DNA of 54,066 bases from Deinococcus sp. Arct2-2 (GTDB lineage Bacteria > Deinococcota > Deinococci > Deinococcales > Deinococcaceae), in the NCBI RefSeq assembly GCF_004801315.1, contig NZ_SSNW01000030.1, positions 1 to 54,066 on the forward strand. The letters run 5' to 3'. The notes beneath the pieces were generated by a model that saw nothing but the letters and a program-made list of their open reading frames with translations, did not search any database and was not told the origin of the DNA. The first letter of the stretch is position 1. Each line of letters begins with the position of its first letter. The position numbers and the translations under genes were made by a program. This document shows positions 28,340 through 35,294 of this stretch, piece by piece.

Positions 28340-29066
28340 TCAGCTGGCCACTTCAACTGCAGTTCGCCACGCCAAATGAGCATGGTCTTGGTTTGATCTT
28401 CGAAGGGCGGCGCGAACAGTGGTTCGGGTGTGCGGGTGGAGGTGCAAGACACGGGCGTGAAGGGCTAAGAATTCCTGTGCTCGCCTTGGGTTCTTGAAGC
28501 CGATCTGGCTTCGTTCCTGTTGTCGAGTCGGGCGATGAGATTGCAGGGTCAGGGTATTGCCGCGCGCCGCCGAGATGACCTGGACGTGCTCCGCAGCGTG
28601 GAGCACCGGGAGTTCTTTGAGTGCCGCTCCGGAGCTCCAAAGCTTGTCGGTGTGGATCACGTCTGGCACGTCGTGATTGATCAAGAGTCTTTGGAGAAAG
28701 GTCTGTGCTGCTTGGGTATCTCGCCGAGCCTGTCAAAGGAGGTCGAGAACGACGCCGGATTCGTCGATTGCCCGCCACAACCCGTGTTTCCTGCCACCGA
28801 TCCCGATGCATACTTCGTCCAAGAACCACCGAGAACCCCGCCGGGGTTCCCGGTGACGCAGGTCTTCAGTCAGGAGCGGTGCGAAAGGGATGTTCCATTG
28901 GCGCAGGGTTTCGTGACTGACCAGGGTGCCACGTTCCTAAAGTCATTCTTGAACGTCACGTTGGCTCAACGAGAAGCGGTGAGAGAGCCAGAGGGCGTAC
29001 GGAAAGATCTCCGATGAGGGCCACCAAAGGTGCTGGGTTCAAGGCGAGACCACTTCAGGGCAAGAG
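28340..29066 (-). pseudogene. IS6-family transposase, broken
   Basis: The 3' end (28340-28684) is intact in frame and matches IS6 transposases (DVPDVIHTDKLWSSGAALKE, HRPTRQQERSQIGF, ALHARVLHLHPHTRTT). Going upstream in the same frame, the remaining protein is still readable (WFLDEVCIGIGGRKHGLW, then VVLDLL, QARRDTQAAQTFLQRLL), but it is broken by three in-frame stops: TGA after VVLDLL, and TGA and TAG close together after SLSQRDVQE. The first codons (KWSRLEP) are in another frame, so there is a frameshift too. The first catalytic Asp of the DDE triad is in LDEVC and the second in HTDKLW. The element is dead. Confidence 0.85.
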
Positions 29067-29265
29067 CAGGGAGGGTGGGGCCGCTTTGTCCGCCCGGTGC
29101 TTGGCCAGGACAGGCACTCAGGGCAAGGCTGGTTAGGAGTAGACTGGAGTATCCGCATTGAGACCTCCGAGAGGAGGGATCTCTAGCGTACTGGCTTCCG
29201 ACTGACTTCAGAGCCAAACAGCTTCGCGCCCACGCCTTGTCGGGTGACTGTCAGACCGAGGCCGC

Positions 29266-29271
29266 TACCTT
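29266..29271 (+). promoter_or_regulatory. -10 box of small membrane gene pair, leaderless
   Basis: TACCTT ends six bases before the ATG at 29278, the same spacing as in the copZ, zntA and DUF305 genes of this window. No ribosome binding site precedes the ATG. This supports that the tiny gene is really expressed. Confidence 0.55.
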
Positions 29272-29277
29272 GCGTTC

Positions 29278-29367
29278 ATGTGGAGAAACGGGCTCATCAC
29301 CGCCGCCATCTTGCTGCTGCTGTGCAGTCTGGCCGCCCTGGTGTTCTTTTGGCGGGTCAGATGCTGA
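29278..29367 (+). CDS. Tiny membrane protein, 29 residues
   Basis: ATG TGG starts a 29-codon gene, a single hydrophobic helix (LITAAILLLLCSLAALVFFW) with positive ends (MWRNG before, RVRC after). Its stop TGA lies inside the start of the next gene, which begins at the ATG at 29361 seven bases upstream of the stop's end. A TACCTT -10 box six bases before the start fits a leaderless transcript. I do not recognise the family. Function unknown; perhaps a small subunit or a membrane-bound regulator of the product of the next gene. Confidence 0.55.
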   Translation: MWRNGLITAAILLLLCSLAALVFFWRVRC

Positions 29368-29660
29368 GCGCAGCGCTCACCCACTCCACCGGGGAGGGCT
29401 TCATCTGGGCCGCCGTGTTTGTCGCCCTCAGTCTCTACACCCTGCTCGCCGTCGTCTGTTTGGGCAGCGTGATCCGGGAAGCGTGGTTCAGCCGTGATAT
29501 CCGTCTGGGCCGCCTGTGGCCGGTGTTGATTCGCATGACCACCCCGAAATGGACGCTGCTGCGCCCGTGGGTGTGGTTCCTGACGGCCGTGCCCGGGCTC
29601 CTTGAAGCCCTGCAAACGCAGGCCTGGCGTCAAGAAGCCCGGTCTGCCGAGGAGGGCTGA
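29361..29660 (+). CDS. Small membrane protein of unknown function
   Basis: The protein has 99 residues starting at the ATG at 29361, which overlaps the end of the tiny gene before it (translation coupling). An in-frame start at 29244 would add 39 implausible residues. One strong membrane helix (about 13-34, FIWAAVFVALSLYTLLAVVC) is followed by basic and aromatic stretches, and a second weaker hydrophobic part (LLRPWVWFLTAVPGLLEAL). I do not recognise the family. The pairing with the 29-residue gene suggests a two-component membrane unit. Confidence 0.6.
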   Translation: MLSAALTHSTGEGFIWAAVFVALSLYTLLAVVCLGSVIREAWFSRDIRLGRLWPVLIRMTTPKWTLLRPWVWFLTAVPGLLEALQTQAWRQEARSAEEG

Positions 29661-29756
29661 TCGTGGCCACTCTGCGGGGTGTCCATCATCCCCACGCCGC
29701 AAGCGCCCGCCCACGCATCAGCGCAGATCAGGGCGGGGCAGTCGGGTTGTTTCGAC

Positions 29757-29837
29757 TTACCCGCCCTTCTTCGTGCTGCCATCTTTGTCGGGATTGGGGG
29801 GCGGTGGTGGGGGCGGAGCCGGCTTGTCTTTCGGCAT
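29757..29837 (-). CDS. Possible 26-residue proline-rich peptide
   Basis: The frame reads MPKDKPA, seven Pro, then NPDKDGSTKKGG and TAA. Its composition is clearly unlike random shadow frames, with a Lys/Asp head, a poly-Pro core and a Gly/Lys tail. There is no ribosome binding site at a good distance. The surrounding gap 29661-30069 is otherwise empty. Whether it is expressed is open; conservation in related genomes would decide. Confidence 0.35.
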   Translation of the reverse strand: MPKDKPAPPPPPPPNPDKDGSTKKGG

Positions 29838-30069
29838 GATTCAGCGTGCGCCTGACCGTGTTTCAGGAATCTGACAGCTCCAAAGCCTAGACGGCATCAA
29901 GTTCCGCCACGCTTGCTTCACGCTCCAGCGGTAGCCAGTTCCGCCATGATAGGCAGGTCTCCTTGGAGCAAGAATTCTTGCCGGGGGTTCTTCTGGTGTT
30001 CTGGAACTCCCCCCAATAGGGGCAACAGATGTGCGTCAACTTCATCGCCTCAGTTCAATACCATGAGGT

Positions 30070-30441
30070 ATGTCTGAGAAATCTGTTTTGTTCGGTCACC
30101 GCATTGTGGCCATTGTGATCGCCTTTGTTCTGCTGGTTTCAGCCACAAGTATTGTGCTGCCGCTGTTCACCGGAAATCCCATCAAATTCACGTCCTTGAT
30201 CCGGTTTGCCTTGACTCTTGGCCTCTGCTGGCAGCTGTACCACGGAAAAAAGTGGGCCCGAGTGGTGTCGATTCTCTTGATGACGATCGCGGGCCTGCAA
30301 ACGGTGGTGGCAGGCGTAGTGCTCATGAGCTATGGATCGCTGGCACTCATGATCATTGCATTCGGAGTGGTTTATTTGGGGGCTGCCGTGGCGATCAGTC
30401 TTCCCCCTCAGGTGCGTCATTACTTTGCTTACGTCTCTTAA
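30070..30441 (+). CDS. Small membrane protein of unknown function
   Basis: The protein has 123 residues with four predicted membrane helices (IVAIVIAFVLLVSATSIVL, SLIRFALTLGLCWQLY, VVSILLMTIAGLQTVVAGVV, ALMIIAFGVVYLGAAVAI). The motif LYHGKKWARVV between helices two and three is typical of a broad family of small membrane proteins without known function. TACCAT at 30059-30064 lies five bases before the ATG, and GAGG also sits in that gap, so it may be leaderless. It stands alone. Confidence 0.75.
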   Translation: MSEKSVLFGHRIVAIVIAFVLLVSATSIVLPLFTGNPIKFTSLIRFALTLGLCWQLYHGKKWARVVSILLMTIAGLQTVVAGVVLMSYGSLALMIIAFGVVYLGAAVAISLPPQVRHYFAYVS

Positions 30442-30583
30442 CAGTTGAGCAGCAACTGAACGAGGGAATCTCTGTAAGACCAAGCCACAACCCCCAGCGC
30501 TGGGGGTTGCTCAGTTGGGACAGGGCTCGGCGAATTCCACGTCTAGCCAGTCGTGGGCATCATCCTCTTTGATGTCGCCGCTT

Positions 30584-30763
30584 TCAGCCATGAGCTGCTG
30601 CCAAGCGACGCACACTTCGGCCTGCACGGAAGTCGGCGAGTTCCACCTCGACGCCGGAGGTGACGAACAGGGCGGCGATGTCCAGCAAGGTCTGCTCGTT
30701 GCGCCGCGCACCGGTTCGCTTGGGAAGGGCAGTGATTTTGCCCGGTTCATGCGGTGCGTTCAT
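30584..30763 (-). pseudogene. TetR-family regulator, truncated to its N-terminus
   Basis: Starting at ATG 30763 (AGG just upstream), a 59-codon frame reads like the N-terminal helix of a TetR regulator (RRNEQTLLDIAALFVTSGVEV), then loses the fold before the DNA-recognition helix and stops. The remaining ~150 residues of a TetR are absent. In a neighbouring frame down to 30511 another short remnant is readable (EVCVAWQQLMAESGDIKEDD). The divergent promoter and double operator upstream (30783-30836) are intact. The regulator has clearly been deleted, so the SDR gene it controlled may now be derepressed or taken over by another TetR. Confidence 0.6.
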
Positions 30764-30782
30764 CCTGCCGCTGCCTTCAGTC

Positions 30783-30836
30783 TTGACAAACGGAATCGTG
30801 TTCCGTATTGTATTGGAACAGCGTTCCGTTTAACAA
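30783..30836. promoter_or_regulatory. Back-to-back promoters with two TetR-type operators
   Basis: The plus-strand promoter is TTGACA (30783-30788), 17 bases, TATTGT (30806-30811); it serves the SDR gene. The minus-strand promoter is TTGTTA (30831-30836), 18 bases, TACAAT (30807-30812); it served the truncated TetR gene. Each spacer holds a palindrome: ACGGAA-TCGTG-TTCCGT (30790-30806) and GGAAC-AGC-GTTCC (30815-30827). The two -10 boxes overlap. Confidence 0.75.
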
Positions 30837-30987
30837 GTGTAGCGGATTGAACGTCTGGTGGCGAGGCGAGTGTGGGGCGTCCTGGTGCTCCACTCCGGCT
30901 TGACGGCTGCATGGCGGGTCACTGGTCTGGAGACTGAACGTCGATGTTCAGGCAGCTCACCCCACCACTTCCTTGGGAGGAATACCT

Positions 30988-31710
30988 ATGAATGTACAAG
31001 ACAGCGTCGTTATCATTACTGGAGCTTCAATGGGCATTGGCGAGGCTACCGCCCGCGTGTTCGCCGCGGCAGGCGCGAAACTCGTTCTTGCCGCCCGGTC
31101 TGCCGACAAATTGGCCGCCATCGCCCAGAGTCTGCCCAGCGGGGCCAAAACGCTGATCGTTCCCACCGACATGACGGATCCTGTGCAGGTCAACGCCCTC
31201 ATCGAGAAAACCTATGAGCGTTTTGGGCGAATTGACATCCTGATCAACAATGCCGGGCAATCGGCGATTGGCCCAGTGGCTACCATTGATCCTGAGGTGT
31301 ACCGCCAGATCATCGAACTCAACTTGTTCGGGCCGCTCTACGCCCTTCAGGCCGTCGTCCCGAAGATGAGGGCGCAGGGTGGGGGCGTGATCATCAACAT
31401 CAGTTCGAGCGTGAGCAAAATGGCGATTCCGGGTATCGGCGCGTATGCGTCTACCAAATACGCCCTGAACGGGCTGAGCCTGACAGCCCGCAACGAGCTG
31501 GCCGCCGACAACATCCGGGTCGTGCTGTTCCATCCGGGCCAGACCACCACCGACTTTGGCAAAAACGCCCTGCGCCCAGCGGATCTGGGCAACTGGCGTC
31601 CCGGCGGCAACCAGCCGATGCCCGCCCCCGACTCGGCAGAAGCGGTGGCCCACACTATCTTGAAAGCCGCCCGCACGGAACCCGCTGAAATGGAAATGGC
31701 GCGCAGATGA
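30988..31710 (+). CDS. Short-chain dehydrogenase/reductase
   Basis: The protein has 240 residues. I chose the ATG at 30988, preceded by TTGGGAGGAA; an earlier in-frame start at 30973 adds five residues. Cofactor motif TGASMGIGEA, then LINNAG (about 84), the catalytic Ser in INISSSVSK, and YASTK with Tyr and Lys are all present. LAARSADKL after beta-2 points to NADP(H). The C-terminal end is an open helix (AVAHTILKAARTEP). The substrate is not predictable. Its promoter carries two TetR-type operators, but the adjacent TetR gene is broken. Confidence 0.93.
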   Translation: MNVQDSVVIITGASMGIGEATARVFAAAGAKLVLAARSADKLAAIAQSLPSGAKTLIVPTDMTDPVQVNALIEKTYERFGRIDILINNAGQSAIGPVATIDPEVYRQIIELNLFGPLYALQAVVPKMRAQGGGVIINISSSVSKMAIPGIGAYASTKYALNGLSLTARNELAADNIRVVLFHPGQTTTDFGKNALRPADLGNWRPGGNQPMPAPDSAEAVAHTILKAARTEPAEMEMARR

Positions 31711-31730
31711 GGCTCTAGAGCAGTTGTCCA

Positions 31731-31768
31731 AATGGAGTGATCAGAAGACTTTTTCTGATCACTCCATT
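31731..31768. terminator. Long perfect hairpin after the SDR gene
   Basis: AATGGAGTGATCAGAA and TTCTGATCACTCCATT form a perfect 16-bp stem with the six-base loop GACTTT. A T run is missing after it on either strand. It could stop transcription or protect the 3' end of the SDR mRNA. Confidence 0.6.
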
Positions 31769-31887
31769 CTCCGTCCTGCTCAGTACAATTCACTCGCTCC
31801 GCTCGGTCATTCTTATGATAAATGATCTAGCGTGATAAAATTGGAGGCACCGGGAGCTTGCCGTACAGCACATCCGGGCAGCAACAG

Positions 31888-31929
31888 GCGGCTGGGCTTT
31901 TCCCTATCAGCTGTCACAAGCCCAGCCGC
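31888..31929 (-). terminator. Hairpin at 3' end of the methyltransferase fragment
   Basis: On the minus strand GCGGCTGGGCTT pairs with AAGCCCAGCCGC over an 18-base loop; the stem overlaps the last codons and stop of the fragment. Its intact copy at 26003 shows no equally strong stem. A plausible terminator that came along with the fragment. Confidence 0.5.
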
Positions 31930-32138
31930 TTCAAAGCGATGATGTTGTCCTTAATGGTGCTGACCTGACCGTCGGGGCTGGAGGTTTCAGTCACTTGGCG
32001 TTCCGGGGGGCCCACAACAACGGTCTCCCACTGGTCAGGGTTTAGGCCAACCGTGTCAAGCGCTTCCTGTACGCTGGGGGACTGAACCTCCGAATCTGTC
32101 AACCAGGAGGGGGCGGAAGCGTGCTTGATCACCAGCGG
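31914..32138 (-). pseudogene. 3' fragment of a methyltransferase (copy of 26003-26647)
   Basis: About 72 codons match the last third of the methyltransferase at 26003-26647 (DSEVQSPSVQEALDTVGLNP, ERQVTETSSPDGQV and IKDNIIALKRL are nearly identical). At the DNA level the match is strong up to about 32138 (CTTGATCACCAGC) and then stops abruptly. The SAM-binding half is missing, so the fragment cannot be a functional enzyme. At the break it joins a secreted-protein pseudogene on the other strand. Confidence 0.85.
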
Positions 32139-32139
32139 C

Positions 32140-32902
32140 TGCCTTCAATACCACCAACTTCGACGGCGGCTGGGTCTCGGTCGAGCAAAAAGATTGGATT
32201 TTGTCCAACAAGGGCACTACCACCGTTCGGCTTCACTGTCCGCACCCTGCCCCGGCCTACGAACCCGACTCCGACAAGTTCATCGGCCTGGCCTGGAACA
32301 CGCTGATTGTTCCACGCTACCGCGATATTCAGGGCTACGAGCAGAAATTCGATGCCCTCAACTCCGAACGGCCCCACTTGGTTGACGCGGCTGCCACCAG
32401 TCTGGAAACCGGGCAACGCGTGCACGTGGCGCCGTTCAATCAGGCCAGCAGCGGCTGGATTGAACTTGTCATGCCTGACCAAGACGCGTTTATTTAGGAA
32501 TATAAATTGGGTCCGACAACACATCACGAGGGAGGCTCTGACCGCGTCAACCGCCTCCGTGATCTCCGTGGAATGAACCGTTTCGCCGTGAGCGCCAACG
32601 ACCTGAAGGGCGAGTGGAGCAGCGACGCTGGCGGCATGACCCAGTGGGTCAACTCCTCCACGGGCCTGAGCGCTGGAGCCACCGGTTTTGCCAGCAACGT
32701 GATCGGCGCGCAGACCTTTCAGAGTGCGGCCAGCGGCGGCAAGCTCGCCATTAAGAGAAACTGGCAGATCACCTTCAGTGAAATTGAGCACAAACCCAGG
32801 GTGTACAACGCTTACTTCGAGGCCGGCAAAGGCGGCCAGCGCGTTCTGTGACTTCAGGACAGCAGTTACGGCAGTTACAGCGCCTTTGTCCGGGTGAAGT
32901 AG
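32140..32902 (+). pseudogene. Secreted-protein family pseudogene with two internal stops
   Basis: One plus-strand frame stays readable from about 32140 to the TAG at 32902, apart from TAG at 32495-32497 and TGA at 32849-32851. It reads FNTTNFDGGWVSVEQKDWIL, YRDIQGYEQKFDALNS, then after the first stop MNRFAVSANDLKGEWSSDAG, MTQWVNSSTGLSAG, NWQITFSEIEHKPRVYNAYF, and after the second SSYGSYSAFVRVK. I recall a Deinococcus exported/lipoprotein family with this ending, but its function is unknown. The 5' end, including any signal peptide, is lost at the junction with the methyltransferase fragment. Confidence 0.7.
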
Positions 32903-33787
32903 ACAGCGAGAACTCGGGCTTGAGTGTGTTGTGGACACGTCTGGTCAAGCCAGCCGAAGTCGAATCACGGCGTTGCCGGTCGCAAAAAACCTCCATTCAG
33001 ATAGGGATTGTTTGACCGAGCCTGTTAGACAGCTTTACCCGAGGAGTCGTAGTCTAGGTCATATCCAGAGGCACTGGCGTTGACAGCAGTCGACGGGGAT
33101 CGCCCGACGTCACTACGCCTAGAATCGACTTACCGGCTGGCCCGCTACTTTGGGTTCACTCCAGTCCGCTTTCTCGCATTAGGGTTTAAATCTGCTCACA
33201 CTGAGCGACTGATCTTGACTCAGACCCTAAGTGAGGAAAAAGTGAGCTCGCAGGAAGGCCAAGAAGGGGCCTCCGATTTGTTTTGAGGGGTACACACCTG
33301 ACCCTTTTGTCAAAGCAGATTTTAGACCGACTCCTTGGATTTGCTGTCTGAGTTGTGCATTTTTCGTCTCGGTATGAAAGTACCGCGATACATAAGGCCC
33401 AAGCGTGTTGTTGGCCTGCTCAACACTAGGTTGATCTCAGAAGTAAGGCGTGGCTCGTCTGCACTCCTGCGCTGGCTTGAACTGTGCAGTTGGACGGCCA
33501 GACGTTCTCCCGGCCTTCTCCTGACAAACATGCTTATCTAGACATATACCTGAGAATGCTCCTTCTCAGGTAGCATAACCTCTTTGCCTCAGGTATTAAC
33601 AAAAGGTTCGGTCAGAGACCCCCACACTCAGTCGATGCAAGCGTTTACAGCTCTTTTCTACTAGAGGCGACAAACGGAGGCCGTCGCCGACAGGCAGTCA
33701 GCCATCCAGCATGGAGATTCATCAAGACTGACACCTTCACACCAAAAGTACTTTCTGTCTATTGATCACGTTATAAGTCCGCACTCG
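32903..33787. other. Degraded region between pseudogenes
   Basis: Apart from the possible HigA remnant no gene is recognisable. A short hairpin with AGGTATATGTCTAG...  on the strand near 33536-33575 (CCTGAGAATGCTCCTTCTCAGG) is the only notable structure. The sequence is less GC-rich than its surroundings, as expected for decayed insertion material. Confidence 0.4.
33080..33286 (+). pseudogene. Possible HigA-like antitoxin remnant
   Basis: A 68-codon frame contains LRLESTYRLARYFGFTPVRF, which resembles the helix region of HigA-type antitoxins (ADTALRLARYFGTSPEFW). It lacks the N-terminal helix-turn-helix part and has no ribosome binding site. No HigB toxin is seen next to it. The evidence is a single motif, so the call is weak. 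Confidence 0.3.
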
Positions 33788-34719
33788 TATTCTTGGCGTC
33801 TGTCCGGCTGGCAGCCCACCCATTTTTCCCGTGCTCAACTTGAAGAGCGCCGCCTCGCGGTGCTCGACTGGATCGCCCAGAACACGCACAAGAATCAAAA
33901 GATCGCCGATCATCTCGGGGTCTCGGTGCTCACCGTATACAGCTGGAAAGGCCGATTCAAATGTACGGGGAGTCTTCAGGCCACGGTGGCAGGAGGAGCC
34001 GCCTCGCGGCTCACGACCGAGCACGGAGAGCAACTCCGGGAGGGTGCCGTGCAGCAAGGCGTTCCAGACGAGACTTGGACAGCCCGGCGCGTGAAAAACC
34101 TGATCGGTAGACGCTTTGACGTGTGGTACCACCACGACCATGTCCGCCACATTCTGCGTCGACTCGGCTTCACTCCGCAGACGCCGGATGGACGCGCGGC
34201 AGAACGCAACGAGCTTCGGATCGCTTCCTGGCGGGAACAGGGTGCCCTGAAATTGGAAAAAAAGGTCGCCAAGGGCGCGGCACTCGTGCACCTCGATGAG
34301 GTGGGGTGTGCCCTGAAAGGGGTTCGCAGAAGAGCGTGGTCAATCAAGGGCGTGACGCCCTTGGTCACCTTACCCGCAAAATGGGAGAAACTGTCGACCA
34401 TTGGTGCGATCAACTCAGCTGGGCAATTCTTATAAAACACCAAGACCGGCGCGATCCGAGCTGGAGATGTGGTTCAGTTCTTCCAACATTTGTTGCGTTG
34501 CCTCCCGGAGGAAAGTGTTGTGGTGCTGGACAATGCCAGCATTCATTGAGCCAATCTGTACAGGAGGGTCGTGGAGAACCACGACCCTCCTGTCTTTGGT
34601 GTATTTGCCGCCCTATGCTCCAAAACTCAACCCCACCTTGTTGGTGTGGGCCTATGTCAAGCGTAATGCTTTAGGGAATTTCTGTGCCCACACGGTGGTG
34701 GCCTTAAAGGAGAAGTGAG
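33788..34719 (+). pseudogene. IS630-family transposase, broken
   Basis: One frame from about 33788 reads like an IS630 transposase: WRLSGWQPTHFSRAQLEER, NQKIADHLGVSVLTVYSWK (helix-turn-helix), VHLDEVGCAL with the first Asp, then after an in-frame TAA (34433) VVVLDNASIH with the second Asp, followed by TGA. Further on the protein continues in another frame (LPPYAPKLNPTLLVWAYVKR), where the catalytic Glu of the usual NPIE motif is missing. So it has two stops, at least one frameshift, and a lost catalytic residue. Start and ends of the element were not located. Confidence 0.85.
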
Positions 34720-35294
34720 TCGCAGCATGGCAACGGGTTCGGTACATTGACCTTCCGCAGCACCTTATGGATGCAAACCTACACCGCGATCAATTTATGG
34801 ACTCCGCATCACCACGCTATGTCCGGGACAGGAGCGGATACGCTCTATACCGCGTAGACCATCTTCTTTCCCACTCGAACAAAAGCGTCAAACTGTAGGG
34901 CTTCCACTCGCAATTTCGTAGACCTGCGGCTCTCAGAGGAAGCCGAGGCCCCAGCCTGCGGGCCAACGCTGAGCAATATCGGCGGCAGTGAAGACCAGCC
35001 CTGACAGCCAAGCCGCGTCTCATCCCGCCCGAAATGAAACGAGAATGATGAGCTGCACCTATCACACGGGAATGCTTCTATATACTGTTTTATTCCACGG
35101 CCTTCATTACACTTCTCTAACCGCCCTTACTGCACTTGCCTTAGCTTTCCCTGCTGAATGTCTGACCTTTAGTGTTGTATTAAGTGCCCGTGGTACAGAA
35201 ATGCAGCTGTTGCGCCGAGCCTGCATGACAAAATGACTCTACCCCCACTTCCAGTCATCCCGCTTGCACTGCGTTCTGAGGGGCTGGAGGTTCA
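34720..35294. other. Intergenic region, nothing recognised
   Basis: No gene with family features in these 575 bases. The stretch after 35040 is poorer in GC than the surroundings. The last 20 bases carry GGCTGGAGG, the ribosome binding site of the lipoprotein gene. Confidence 0.4.

Noticed and set aside
28520..29017. Plus-strand frame of 165 codons
   Set aside because: It is antisense to the IS6 transposase pseudogene, whose motifs are on the minus strand.
30858..31217. Plus-strand frame overlapping the SDR start
   Set aside because: Out of frame with the SDR gene, Arg/His-rich, and the SDR frame has all catalytic motifs.
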